Both the position numbers and the translations under genes were made by a program. From Bacillus sp. RO3 (GTDB lineage: Bacteria > Bacillota > Bacilli > Bacillales > Bacillaceae_B): 64,000 bases of DNA. The stretch lies in assembly GCF_012911895.1 (NCBI RefSeq), contig NZ_JAAXCV010000017.1:1-64000 (forward strand). The letters run 5' to 3'. The first letter of the stretch is position 1. Every line of letters starts with the position of its first letter. Of this stretch, positions 1-8,504 are shown piece after piece. The notes beneath the pieces are model-generated. The model searched no databases and was not told the origin of the DNA. It saw nothing but the letters and a program-made list of their open reading frames with translations.

Positions 1-125
1 TTAGGGCTCCTAAGCTTGTATGAAAGGTATTCAACCATACGTCAATCTTAAAGAAACCGCCGTATACGGGTCCGTACGTACGGTGGTGTGAGAGGTCGGG
101 GGTTAGTCACCCCCTCCTACTCGAT
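1..125 (+). mobile_element. 3' end of a class C group II intron (cut by window edge)
   Basis: The sequence folds as group II intron domains V and VI. Domain V has a lower stem 56-64 paired with 79-87, a two-to-three-base bulge and a short capped upper stem. It carries a CGC triad (58-60), as in bacterial class C introns, rather than AGC. Domain VI is a G-run/C-run hairpin at about 92-122 with an unpaired A on its 3' side, ending in CTACTCGAT. The reverse transcriptase ORF, if present, lies left of the window. The exact 3' splice site is inferred, within a couple of bases. Confidence 0.82.
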
Positions 126-229
126 TGAGAGGATAGGTGGGGGATATTTTTTCTTACCAGCGACATTCGGTTTAGTGCAGAGTCCCGGTTTTGTCGGTGA
201 GTGGTTGTTTTAACGGTGAAGCTGCGATT

Positions 230-702
230 TATCAGCGAACTGGGGGTTTTATCAGCGAACTGGGGGTTTTATCAGCGAACTGCAGGGTTTTATCAGCGAA
301 CTCAGGGTTTTATCAGCGAACTCAGGGATTTATCAGCGAACTCAGGGATTTATCAGCGAACTCCAGGTTTTATCAGCGAACTCCCGGTTTTATCAGCGAA
401 ATCTAGATTTTATCATCGAACTCAGGGATTTATCATCGAACTGCAGGGTTTTATCAGCGAACTCAGGGATTTATCAGCGAACTCAGGGTTTTATCAGCGA
501 ACTCCCGGTTTTATCAGCGAACTCAGGGATTTATCAGCGAACTCAGGGATTTATCAGCGAACTCAGGGTTTATCAGCGAACTCAGGGTTTTATCAGCGAA
601 CTCAGGGTTTTATCAGCGAACTCCCGGTTTTATCAGCGAACTCCCGGTTTTATCAGCGAACTGCAGGCTTTATCAGCGATCACCACATTTTATCAGCGAA
701 CC
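230..702. repeat. 20-bp tandem repeat, about 24 copies
   Basis: The unit TATCAGCGAACTCAGGGTTT recurs about 24 times. Most copies are spaced 20 bp, with rare slips to 19 or 21 bp. The core TATCAGCGAACT is nearly invariant, while the following bases vary among CAGGGTTT, CAGGGATT, CCCGGTTT and GCAGGTTT. There are no spacers, so it is not a CRISPR. No + strand phase has a stop codon, which creates long spurious open frames. Function is unknown. Confidence 0.9.
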
Positions 703-905
703 CCACTCAATCTACACCCCCCCAATCACCTCCCCGCCATCCTCAGGTTTTCCATGCTATCCCGAACTTTTCACAAAGTTAAGGCTCAGTCATTGCAGGA
801 ATATGGAGACTGTCGTATGATTATCTAGGTAATTGCAGATAAATAACCTATAGACATTGAAAACACTAAGTTGAATATAAATATGTGCATTTTTTAACAA
901 ACTAT

Positions 906-944
906 TGTAATCGCTTTTTTCTTTAGGTTTATTTAGTGTAAAAT
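906..944 (+). promoter_or_regulatory. ccpA promoter region with a cre-like site
   Basis: A cre-like element, TGTAATCGCTTTTT (906-919), matches the left half and centre of the CcpA-box consensus but lacks the final CA. A -10-like TAAAAT lies at 939-944, about 35 bases before the ccpA start, with only a weak -35. If the -10 is right, the cre-like site overlaps the -35 region, which would suggest autoregulation. This is inference. Confidence 0.4.
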
Positions 945-978
945 AAGATAAATGAGCAGAAGTAAAGGAGAGATAGCT

Positions 979-1977
979 ATGAACGTTACAATATATGATG
1001 TAGCAAGAGAAGCGAATGTATCCATGGCAACCGTATCACGTGTCGTCAATGGAAACCCGAATGTAAAGCCGGCAACACGAAAGAAAGTATTAGAGGTCAT
1101 CGATCGTCTAGGGTATCGTCCGAATGCCGTAGCGAGGGGACTTGCAAGTAAGAAAACCACAACGGTGGGTGTCATCATCCCGGATATCTCAAACATTTTC
1201 TACGCTGAACTGGCGCGGGGGATTGAAGATATCGCCACCATGTATAAATACAATATCATCCTGAGTAACTCCGATCAAAATGCAGAAAAGGAATTGCATC
1301 TTCTGAATACGATGCTTGGGAAGCAAGTGGACGGGATTCTATTCCTGGGCGGCCATATTTCAGAGGAGCATGTTCAGGAATTCGAACGTTCCCCGGTACC
1401 GATCGTATTAGCCGGTGCAGTGGAAGAAACGAATAAGGTTCCTTCAGTTAATATCGACTACAAAGCGGCTTCCTATGATGCTGTCACGGATTTATTGGAA
1501 AAAGGCCACAAGCGCATCGGATTTGTAAGCGGGCCATTCCACGATACAATCAATATGAAGTTCAAATTAGAAGGGTATCGTGAGGCACTTGCAAAAGCGG
1601 GAGTGGAATATAGTGACGATCTCGTTGTCGAGGGAGATTACACGTATGATTCAGGACTTGAGGCGTGGCAGAAGTTCGCAGAGCTTAAGGACAGGCCTAC
1701 AGCTGTGTTCGTTGGAAATGATGAAACGGCTCTTGGGGTTGTTCACGGTGCCCAGGATCAAAACGTATCCATTCCTGATGAAGTGGAAATCATCAGCTTT
1801 GATAATACAAGACTTGCCCTCATGGTTAGACCGCAGTTAACGTCTGTTGTACAGCCACTGTATGATATCGGGGCTGTAGCCATGAGATTACTGACGAAAT
1901 ACATGAACAAAGAAACAGTGGCAGAATCCACCGTTGTCCTGCCTCACCGACTTGAACACCGGAACTCAACAAAATAA
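979..1977 (+). CDS. ccpA: Catabolite control protein A
   Basis: This is the LacI/GalR-family global regulator of carbon catabolite control. With HPr-Ser46-P it binds cre sites. The N-terminal helix-turn-helix ([19 protein letters not shown]) and the hinge helix region [14 protein letters not shown] are followed by a periplasmic-binding-like effector domain, 332 residues in all. I chose ATG 979 because AAAGGAG (964-970) precedes it and the protein then begins as in B. subtilis CcpA. An upstream in-frame start at 952 has no ribosome binding site. Downstream motPS matches the B. subtilis order. Candidate targets in this window are the cre sites at acuA, acsA, ackA and the lyase gene. Confidence 0.98.
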   Translation: MNVTIYDVAREANVSMATVSRVVNGNPNVKPATRKKVLEVIDRLGYRPNAVARGLASKKTTTVGVIIPDISNIFYAELARGIEDIATMYKYNIILSNSDQNAEKELHLLNTMLGKQVDGILFLGGHISEEHVQEFERSPVPIVLAGAVEETNKVPSVNIDYKAASYDAVTDLLEKGHKRIGFVSGPFHDTINMKFKLEGYREALAKAGVEYSDDLVVEGDYTYDSGLEAWQKFAELKDRPTAVFVGNDETALGVVHGAQDQNVSIPDEVEIISFDNTRLALMVRPQLTSVVQPLYDIGAVAMRLLTKYMNKETVAESTVVLPHRLEHRNSTK

Positions 1978-2036
1978 GAAGTTTGTCGATATAAAGAGAA
2001 AGACAAACAGAACTTATTTTTGTAGGGAGAGTCAAA

Positions 2037-2852
2037 ATGAAAAAGCTTGATGTTCTTACACCAATCGGGGTTGTAGTGGGATTTCTATTTGTGGCGTTCG
2101 CCATTATCACGAATGCCGGTATTTCAGGCTTCGGTTCCTTTGTGGATGTGCCGTCCATGTTTGTGGTAATAGGCGGTTTGATTGGGGCCATGCTGGTCAG
2201 CTTCTCCATTAAGGAATTGAAGCAATTAGGAAAAGTGATGAGAGAGTCTTTTCGTGATGAGGAGTATGATCTTCAAGGCCTCATTGGCACGTTCGTGAAT
2301 CTGTCAGAAAAAGCCAGGCGGGAAGGCCTCCTTGCATTGGAGGCGGAGCTTGAGGAAGTGGAGGACCCCTTTATCCAAAAAGGAGTCCTTTTAGCGGTAG
2401 ATGGTATCGAACAGGACGTGATCGTGGATATCATGAATGCCGAAATCATCGCTTTGGAAGAACGGCACCGTAAAAATAAAAGTCTGCTCGACAAAGCAGG
2501 GGAGTATGCACCGGCGTGGGGAATGATCGGTACCTTGATCGGTTTAGTGCTCATGTTAAAGAATCTGAATGATCCTTCAACATTAGGACCCAATATGGCC
2601 ATTGCCCTATTGACGACTTTATATGGATCGCTTCTTGCCAATCTTGTTTTCCTGCCTATGGCATCTAAATTAGCCATGAAAACGGAAAAAGAAGTGTTCA
2701 TGAAACAAATCGTGATCGAAGGTGTCGTCGGGGTGCAATCCGGCCAAAATCCTAAAATCCTGGAAGAAAAACTACGGGTCTTCTTATCCAACGAGGAGCT
2801 GGAGATGTACACAAGCAGGAAGCAGGAGGAGGCATCCTTCGATGAAGCGTAG
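2037..2852 (+). CDS. motP: Flagellar motor stator protein MotP
   Basis: This is a MotA-type stator subunit (271 residues). The gene position, directly after ccpA and before motS, is that of the Na+-coupled MotPS stator of B. subtilis. Hydrophobic segments lie near residues 8-27 and 38-57, and a second pair, around 160-180 and 190-210, carries the conserved proline-containing stretch AGEYAPAWGMIGTLIGLVL. A cytoplasmic loop with charged residues lies between. It forms the ion channel with MotS and pushes on FliG. It overlaps motS by 11 bases, suggesting coupled translation. The Na+ preference is inferred from orthology, not read from sequence. Confidence 0.94.
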   Translation: MKKLDVLTPIGVVVGFLFVAFAIITNAGISGFGSFVDVPSMFVVIGGLIGAMLVSFSIKELKQLGKVMRESFRDEEYDLQGLIGTFVNLSEKARREGLLALEAELEEVEDPFIQKGVLLAVDGIEQDVIVDIMNAEIIALEERHRKNKSLLDKAGEYAPAWGMIGTLIGLVLMLKNLNDPSTLGPNMAIALLTTLYGSLLANLVFLPMASKLAMKTEKEVFMKQIVIEGVVGVQSGQNPKILEEKLRVFLSNEELEMYTSRKQEEASFDEA

Positions 2853-3579
2853 GAGAAGACCGACACCTGAGTCTTCGGGTGCACCGAAATGGATGGTCAC
2901 TTTTTCTGATCTCATCACCCTTATTCTAGTATTCTTTATCCTATTATTCTCCATGTCTCAAATCGATATCGTGAAGTTCAAGGCGATCGCTGATTCGTTT
3001 CAGCAGCGCCAAATCCTTGAATTTTATCCTTCTGTTATCCCATTCGAGAACCCTTCCGGGGAGCCTGAAATGGAGAAGGAGGACACACAGTCCGATGCCA
3101 GCGATGATTCCGATGAAGACCTGAATCAGCTGTTATCGGATATTCAAAAATACTTAGACGAAAATAAACTAAGTGAAGTTGTGGTGGCGACAAGGACCGA
3201 GCGTGGAGTCGTACTGGTTCTGGAGGAGCAGGCATTATTTGACTCGGGTGAAGCCACCGTCCTGGAGGAGGCCTATCCGTTCTTGAATAAAGTAGGGGAT
3301 CTTCTCTCGAGGATCCCGAACTTCGTGAAGGTGGAAGGACATACGGACAATCGTCCGATTGATACGTATCGGTTTCCTTCGAACTGGGAGCTTTCCTCAG
3401 CACGGGCAAGCAGTGTGATCAGATATCTGGTTCGATCGGAAGACCTTGATCCGAAGCGCTTCATTGCCGTGGGATACGGGGACACACGACCGGTTGTACC
3501 GAATGACACTCAAGAAAATCTTCAAAAGAACAGACGCGTTGAAGTGATCATTATGGATCCAGCATTTGAAGAACAGTGA
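2842..3579 (+). CDS. motS: Flagellar motor stator protein MotS
   Basis: This is a MotB-type stator subunit of 245 residues. A single N-terminal membrane helix follows the motif WMVTFSDLITLILVFF, and its aspartate is the ion-binding residue of the family. The C-terminal OmpA-like peptidoglycan-binding domain shows VEGHTDNRPI and NWELSSARA. ATG 2842 lies inside the end of motP (11-base overlap), and the reading starts directly before the short basic cytoplasmic tail usual for MotB/MotS. A longer open frame upstream reads through motP in another phase and is not coding. Together with MotP it anchors the stator to the wall. Confidence 0.95.
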   Translation: MKRRRRPTPESSGAPKWMVTFSDLITLILVFFILLFSMSQIDIVKFKAIADSFQQRQILEFYPSVIPFENPSGEPEMEKEDTQSDASDDSDEDLNQLLSDIQKYLDENKLSEVVVATRTERGVVLVLEEQALFDSGEATVLEEAYPFLNKVGDLLSRIPNFVKVEGHTDNRPIDTYRFPSNWELSSARASSVIRYLVRSEDLDPKRFIAVGYGDTRPVVPNDTQENLQKNRRVEVIIMDPAFEEQ

Positions 3580-3680
3580 AGGATGCTGGACCAATAAAAA
3601 AACATCGCATCGATACGAACTAATCTAAATGTTGGTAAACCACTGGAATGACCTAATATAAATCTGCATGACTTGAATTC

Positions 3681-3735
3681 AAAACCCGGACTATTACACC
3701 TTCTTGGAGGTATTATAGTTCGGGTTTTGTTTTGA
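3681..3735 (+). terminator. Rho-independent terminator after motPS
   Basis: A 14-bp stem (3681-3694 with 3715-3728, one G-U pair) is followed by a T-rich stretch. It lies about 100 bases beyond the motS stop and would end the ccpA-motPS transcript. Confidence 0.75.
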
Positions 3736-3818
3736 CTTTAACCATTTTGTTCCAACCTTAATTTTGTATCTATTTGTATGAAAATGGCTATCGGATGATC
3801 GGGCCATCTCTTCAATTG

Positions 3819-3940
3819 TCCAGCTCCGGCGGCTAGAGGCTCGAGGTCATATAACAAGAACCCCAAAAAGGCAAAAGGCGCCTTTCCGGGGTTCTTGTCT
3901 TATGCATGTCGTGCCTGAACAAGCCGCCTGCGCTTTTCTT
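3819..3940. repeat. Intergenic palindromic repeat, copy 1
   Basis: This element of about 120 bp begins GTCCAGCTCC and ends GCGCTTTTCTT, with an internal hairpin at 3854-3898. The same family recurs at 39006-39120 with the same opening, middle (GAGGCTCG-GGTCAT) and end. It abuts the 3' end of acuC (stop at 3942), so its inner hairpin could also act as the acuC terminator on the minus strand. Similar elements are common between genes in Bacillaceae. Confidence 0.75.
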
Positions 3941-3941
3941 G

Positions 3942-5117
3942 TTAACTGCCAGGTTTTTGTTTCAGTTGCTGCCGGATGGAGTAGAGGGCTTTGTCTACGG
4001 TTTGTTTATTCTTCTCTGTGATTTCGGGTTTTCTTGGGATGGGTTTGTACATGTCCGGTTTATCCCACCATTCCGTCGGCAGGGGCATTCCGGCTTTATT
4101 TTCCCAGCGCTCCGTCCATTTTATCGGGAAGGAAGAGGCAAGGTCCATTCGATTGGTCATTTGCATCCAAATCAGCGCCCAGGCACGTGGGACCACCCTC
4201 CAAATGTCGTAACCCCCGCCTCCAACGGCAATCCATTTTCCTCCGCAGTATTCATGGGCAAGGTCGTGGGCGATACGGGGGATTTCCCGGTAAATATTCA
4301 TCGTACCTGAAAGGTGGGTAAGGGGGTCATAGTAATGGGCATCTGCCCCGTTTTGAGTTAAGATGACATCGGGCTTGAAGAACTCGATCACTTCACGGAA
4401 GGACGTTTCATAAGCTTCAAGCCAGGACTCATCTTCAGTAAAGGCATCCAGTGGAATATTGAATGAATACCCATAGCCTTTCCCATGTCCACGTTCATTG
4501 ATATTACCCGTACCGGGGAAGAGATAGCGTCCCGTCTCATGGATGGATAGGGTGCAGACGGTCGGGTCATCATAGAACGACCACTGCACCCCGTCCCCAT
4601 GATGGGCATCCGTATCGACATATAAGACCCTCGCTCCATATTTCTCCTGAAGATAGCGAATCGCAACGGAGCTGTCGTTATAGATACAGAAGCCTGATGC
4701 TTTCCCTTTGAAGCCATGATGCAATCCACCCCCAAGATGGAGGGCGTGCTTCGCCTTTCCCGTCATGACGTAGTCAACAGCCGTCAACGTACCGCCAACT
4801 AAATAAGCGCTTGCTTCATGCATGCCTTTAAACATCGGAGTATCCTCTGTACCGATTCCGAATCCTTCTGCCTGATCCTGAGGGAGTTGGCAGACACTTG
4901 CCCTCTTGACAGCGTTTACATAGTTGGGATCATGATTCAGGAATAACTCTTCGTCGGTAGCCATCCGCGGAGGGACAATTTCATCCCCATGAAGAGCTTT
5001 CGTCTCCTGGAGTAAATCCATCGTCAGGGTCAACCGGGTTTGATTGAAAGGATGCTCATCGGAGAACCGATACCCGAGGAGCTCGTCAGAATAAATGAAT
5101 ACTGCATCCTTCATCAT
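3942..5117 (-). CDS. acuC: Acetoin utilization protein AcuC (protein deacetylase)
   Basis: This is a class I histone-deacetylase-fold enzyme that removes the acetyl group from acetylated AcsA, reactivating it in B. subtilis. The zinc and catalytic region is visible as GGGLHHGF, DTDAHHGDGVQ and QNGADAHYYDPLTH, with GGGGYDIWRV near the end. The chosen ATG 5117 overlaps the acuB stop as ATGA, has AGGA eight bases upstream and gives 391 residues, close to the 387 of B. subtilis. A longer in-frame start at 5144 lies deeper inside acuB. It is the last gene of the acuABC unit. Confidence 0.95.
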   Translation of the reverse strand: MMKDAVFIYSDELLGYRFSDEHPFNQTRLTLTMDLLQETKALHGDEIVPPRMATDEELFLNHDPNYVNAVKRASVCQLPQDQAEGFGIGTEDTPMFKGMHEASAYLVGGTLTAVDYVMTGKAKHALHLGGGLHHGFKGKASGFCIYNDSSVAIRYLQEKYGARVLYVDTDAHHGDGVQWSFYDDPTVCTLSIHETGRYLFPGTGNINERGHGKGYGYSFNIPLDAFTEDESWLEAYETSFREVIEFFKPDVILTQNGADAHYYDPLTHLSGTMNIYREIPRIAHDLAHEYCGGKWIAVGGGGYDIWRVVPRAWALIWMQMTNRMDLASSFPIKWTERWENKAGMPLPTEWWDKPDMYKPIPRKPEITEKNKQTVDKALYSIRQQLKQKPGS

Positions 5118-5761
5118 GATGAAATTCCTGGCATGTTTGGCCATAACACGTCATATCCTTCTTTCTTAAGATCAGCGATCACGTTCATGGGATTCATGGT
5201 TCTTACGCGGAATACAAGGATTTTGTATTGCTCGTCCTTCTTATCCGGATAAACGAGAACACTTTGAATATTGGAGTTGTTCCTTCTGATGATACCGGCA
5301 ACCTCATAGAGGATGCCGGCTTTATGCGGGACTTTCACTTCAATCTGAGAACCGGGCTGGTGGGCTCCGGTTAATTGAATGAGAGTGTACAGGAGGTCTG
5401 TTTCTGTGATGATCCCGACGAGTTTTTTTTCCTTTAAGATCGGAAGGCAGCTGATCCGGTGTTCATAGAAAAGGGCTGCAACCTCTTCGACAAAATCCAG
5501 TGGATGACCCGTGATCACATCCTTTTTCATAATCAGCTCAATGGGATTCTGCAACACCCTGGCAGAGGACTCATCATGTAAAATCGATGGGGTACCATCC
5601 TTTACATCACGGTCACTTATGATTCCGATCACTTCCATCCCTTCATTCGTGATCGGGATATGCTTGATCTTCTTTTCCCGCATTAATGTAATGGCCGTTT
5701 CTATCGTATCGTCTGCTTTCAATGTTTCGACCTTTGTTTTCATGATTTCTTCTACAATCAC
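5114..5761 (-). CDS. acuB: Acetoin utilization protein AcuB (CBS/ACT domains)
   Basis: This protein has two CBS domains in the N-terminal half (IMKTKVETLKADDTIETA and IMKKDVITGHPLDFVEEV) and an ACT-like C-terminal half (KAGILYEVAGIIRRNN). CBS pairs usually bind adenosyl nucleotides, so a sensing role in the acu system is likely, but the biochemical job is not established. GTG 5761 is preferred over GTG 5770 because it sits nine bases after AAAGGGG and aligns with the MIVEQIMK start of B. subtilis AcuB. It gives 215 residues. It lies between acuA and acuC on one transcript. Confidence 0.92.
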   Translation of the reverse strand: MIVEEIMKTKVETLKADDTIETAITLMREKKIKHIPITNEGMEVIGIISDRDVKDGTPSILHDESSARVLQNPIELIMKKDVITGHPLDFVEEVAALFYEHRISCLPILKEKKLVGIITETDLLYTLIQLTGAHQPGSQIEVKVPHKAGILYEVAGIIRRNNSNIQSVLVYPDKKDEQYKILVFRVRTMNPMNVIADLKKEGYDVLWPNMPGISS

Positions 5762-5792
5762 GTTCTCCACCCCTTTAGAAAACTTGTCTATA

Positions 5793-6425
5793 TCAATACA
5801 TGAAACGATTCATAAATCTCAATTGGTCAAACCGCTGGATGGATTCAGCATCCACTCTCTTGCCGATTCTCGCCATAAGGCAGTTGGCAGGGTGAGAGCT
5901 GATTTCAGGGTCATCGGTTGCGTAATATTCCAAGCCGCCGGCATTCATCATCTTTTCCATCACTTTACGATATTCCCACACGTTCAAGCCGGTTCCTTTC
6001 AGGTCCCAATGCCAATAATATTCAGTCGTAATGACAATGAAATCTTCCATATAATCATCCATCATGGATACTCTTAAAAGGTTTTTTCCCACTGAAGCCC
6101 CACGGAACTTAGGAATGACTTCGATTGCCCCAAGCTCGATAAGATTCTTCATCTTCCCCTGGGACCAACGTTCAAGGGGATCAGGATATAAATATGTAAC
6201 ATATCCGACGATCGTATGATTGTCTCTTGCAATCAGAATTCGTCCTTCTGGTAAACTGGCAATCTCAACAAGGGCTTTATGCTGCTGAGCAGGAGGTCTG
6301 AAAGCGACTAAATCTTCATGGAAATCAAGCCGGGACAATTCCTCGGGGGAAACAGGTCCTTCGATGACAATGTTCCCTTTCACTGTCTTTAATTCAGTTG
6401 CGTTATACGTTTTTTTCAATTTCAT
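5793..6425 (-). CDS. acuA: Protein acetyltransferase AcuA
   Basis: This is a GNAT-family acetyltransferase of 210 residues that acetylates and inactivates acetyl-CoA synthetase AcsA at its C-terminal lysine in B. subtilis. The acetyl-CoA binding region is IPKFRGASVGKNLL, and the signature segment YYWHWDLKGTGLNVWEYRK is characteristic of AcuA. ATG 6425 follows TAGGTGG and yields exactly the family length. Upstream in-frame starts are not supported. It heads acuABC and is divergent from its substrate gene acsA, an arrangement that lets both be co-controlled by CcpA. Confidence 0.97.
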   Translation of the reverse strand: MKLKKTYNATELKTVKGNIVIEGPVSPEELSRLDFHEDLVAFRPPAQQHKALVEIASLPEGRILIARDNHTIVGYVTYLYPDPLERWSQGKMKNLIELGAIEVIPKFRGASVGKNLLRVSMMDDYMEDFIVITTEYYWHWDLKGTGLNVWEYRKVMEKMMNAGGLEYYATDDPEISSHPANCLMARIGKRVDAESIQRFDQLRFMNRFMY

Positions 6426-6457
6426 CTGCACACCACCTAAAGATATTCCTCTCATTC

Positions 6458-6493
6458 ATTATACATGAAATGAGCAAATGTAGAGCGCTTTCA
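6458..6493 (-). promoter_or_regulatory. acuABC promoter with cre site
   Basis: On the minus strand a TATAAT -10 (6458-6463) lies about 33 bases before the acuA start. The cre-like sequence GTAGAGCGCTTTCA (6480-6493) matches 11 of 14 positions of TGAAAGCGCTTTCA and covers the -35 position, where bound CcpA would block RNA polymerase. Confidence 0.65.
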
Positions 6494-6614
6494 CAAAATT
6501 TTCAGACCTTTCTACGAATATACTATTCCGCTATACCTAGACACAGCAGGGGGTTTCAGCCGAACTTGTTCAATAAGAAACGTATTCAACCGGTATGGCA
6601 GATTTTTTAAAAAA

Positions 6615-6643
6615 TTGAGAAAATATAAAATGTATACTATAAT
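6615..6643 (+). promoter_or_regulatory. acsA promoter (sigma-A type)
   Basis: TTGAGA (6615-6620), a 17-base spacer and a perfect TATAAT (6638-6643) lie 37 bases before the acsA start codon. Confidence 0.75.
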
Positions 6644-6679
6644 AAGATTGTAATTTCTTACATAAGGGGGATGCTGTAT

Positions 6680-8398
6680 ATGAAAGTGGAAGCGTTACCA
6701 GTAACGAAGGGAAACTATAATCTTGAGAACTATGAAAAAACCTACGAATCATTTGATTGGAAAGAGGTTGAAAAGGAATTTTCATGGGCGGAGACGGGGC
6801 GTGTCAATCTGGCACATGAAGCCATCGACCGGCACGCAGAATCTTTCAGGAAAAACAAAGTCGCTCTTTATTACCGAGATGCAGAACGTGATGAAAAATA
6901 TACGTATTCTGATATGAAGAAGATGTCGAACAAAGCAGGTAATGTATTGAAGCGTTTTGGTGACGTGGAAAAAGGTGACCGTGTCTTTATCTTTATGCCA
7001 AGATCACCAGAATTGTATTTTTCCCTACTGGGAGCGGTGAAGTTAGGAGCCATCGTCGGTCCTCTTTTTGAGGCATTCATGGAGGGAGCCGTCCGTGACC
7101 GCCTGGAGGACAGCGAAGCGAAAGTATTGATCACGACTCCTGAGCTGTTGAAGAGGGTTCCCGTGAGCGAACTTCCAAACTTGAAGCATGTTTTCTTAGT
7201 GGGAGAGGAGATTGAGGAAGACGATGTCCACATCGATTTCCTTACGAAATTTACAGAAGCGAGCGATAAGCTTGCAGTGGAATGGGTAGACCGTCAGGAC
7301 GGATTGATCCTTCATTATACATCAGGTTCCACTGGAAAGCCTAAAGGGGTCCTGCATGTCCATAACGCCATGATGCAGCACTATCAGACCTCCAAGTGGG
7401 TCCTTGATCTTCAGGAAGAAGATGTGTATTGGTGCACAGCGGATCCAGGCTGGGTTACAGGGACTTCGTATGGAATCTTCGGTCCGTGGCTGACGGGTGC
7501 TTCCAATGTCATTGTAGGGGGACGCTTCAAGCCGGAGAATTGGTACAAAACCATTGAAGATTATGGAGTATCGGTCTGGTACAGTGCACCAACCGCCTTC
7601 AGGATGCTCATGGGGGCAGGGGATGAAGTGGTAAAACAATTCGACTTAAGCTCCCTCCGCCATATCCTCAGTGTAGGGGAGCCTTTGAACCCGGAAGTTG
7701 TCCGCTGGGGGATGAAAGTATTCAATATGCGCATCCATGATACATGGTGGATGACTGAAACAGGGGGACAATTGATCTGTAACTATCCATGCATGGAAAT
7801 TAAACCAGGCTCAATGGGGAAACCGTTCCCTGGTGTAAAGGCCGCGATTGTAGATGATCAGGGGAATGAAGTGCCTCCTTATCGAATGGGGAACCTGGCC
7901 ATCAAAAAGGGCTGGCCGTCCATGATGAATCAGATCTGGAATAACCCACAGAAATATGAATCTTACTTTATGCCAGGTGATTGGTATGTATCGGGGGATT
8001 CAGCGTATATGGACGAAGACGGATATTTCTGGTTCCAGGGCCGGATCGATGATGTCATCATGACGTCAGGAGAGCGTGTCGGACCATTCGAGGTGGAAAG
8101 CAAGCTTGTGGAACATCCGGCTGTGGCTGAAGCAGGTGTCATCGGTAAGCCTGATCCGGTACGGGGAGAAATCATCAAGGCATTCATCGCCCTCCGCGAC
8201 GGATATGAAGTGACAGACGAGCTAAAAGAAGAAATTCGTCAATTCGTGAAAAAAGGCCTGGCTGCCCATGCAGCACCAAGGGAAATCGAATTCCGAGACA
8301 AGCTTCCAAAAACACGGAGTGGTAAAATCATGAGACGTGTGTTGAAAGCCTGGGAGCTGGATCTTCCTACAGGTGATTTAAGTACAATGGAAGATTAA
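6680..8398 (+). CDS. acsA: Acetyl-coenzyme A synthetase
   Basis: This AMP-forming acetate-CoA ligase makes acetyl-CoA from acetate, ATP and CoA. It is 572 residues, the same length as the B. subtilis enzyme. The P-loop-like motif is YTSGSTGKPKG, further adenylation motifs are WWMTETGG and YVSGDSAYMDEDGYF, and the C-terminal lysine is in RSGKIMRR (Lys549 in B. subtilis, the site acetylated by AcuA and deacetylated by AcuC). ATG 6680 is chosen since an upstream ATG at 6671 directly abuts the AAGGGGG ribosome binding site. A cre site lies inside the first codons. Confidence 0.98.
   Translation: MKVEALPVTKGNYNLENYEKTYESFDWKEVEKEFSWAETGRVNLAHEAIDRHAESFRKNKVALYYRDAERDEKYTYSDMKKMSNKAGNVLKRFGDVEKGDRVFIFMPRSPELYFSLLGAVKLGAIVGPLFEAFMEGAVRDRLEDSEAKVLITTPELLKRVPVSELPNLKHVFLVGEEIEEDDVHIDFLTKFTEASDKLAVEWVDRQDGLILHYTSGSTGKPKGVLHVHNAMMQHYQTSKWVLDLQEEDVYWCTADPGWVTGTSYGIFGPWLTGASNVIVGGRFKPENWYKTIEDYGVSVWYSAPTAFRMLMGAGDEVVKQFDLSSLRHILSVGEPLNPEVVRWGMKVFNMRIHDTWWMTETGGQLICNYPCMEIKPGSMGKPFPGVKAAIVDDQGNEVPPYRMGNLAIKKGWPSMMNQIWNNPQKYESYFMPGDWYVSGDSAYMDEDGYFWFQGRIDDVIMTSGERVGPFEVESKLVEHPAVAEAGVIGKPDPVRGEIIKAFIALRDGYEVTDELKEEIRQFVKKGLAAHAAPREIEFRDKLPKTRSGKIMRRVLKAWELDLPTGDLSTMED
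6687..6700 (+). promoter_or_regulatory. Intragenic cre site at the acsA start
   Basis: TGGAAGCGTTACCA fits the TGNAANCGNWNNCA consensus at every fixed position. It lies within codons 3-7 of acsA, downstream of the inferred transcription start, where CcpA would act as a roadblock. The B. subtilis acsA gene has a cre in a comparable place. Confidence 0.75.
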
Positions 8399-8406
8399 TA
8401 GACGAA

Positions 8407-8440
8407 AGAAGCCCCACTCATAGTGAGTGGGGCTTCTTTG
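8407..8440 (+). terminator. Terminator after acsA
   Basis: A GC-rich perfect stem (GAAGCCCCACTCA with its complement) around a four-base loop is followed by TTTG, nine bases after the acsA stop. Confidence 0.85.
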
Positions 8441-8459
8441 TTGTTCCTCAACAAAAAGT

Positions 8460-8490
8460 CGGGCAAAAAGGTCACCCCTTTTTGCCCGTC
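8460..8490 (-). terminator. Terminator for the class A PBP gene
   Basis: On the minus strand a CGGGCAAAAAGG stem with a short loop is followed by GACTTTTT. It lies 15-45 bases beyond the PBP stop. Confidence 0.65.
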
Positions 8491-8504
8491 TATCTGGTCA
8501 TAAT

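Noticed and set aside
230..702. CRISPR array
   Set aside because: The repeats are directly contiguous without unique spacers, and no cas genes are nearby.
191..782. Two overlapping open frames with YQRT/FISEL-type repeats
   Set aside because: They arise because the 20-bp tandem unit has no stop codon in any plus-strand phase. There is no ribosome binding site, and the composition simply follows the DNA repeat.
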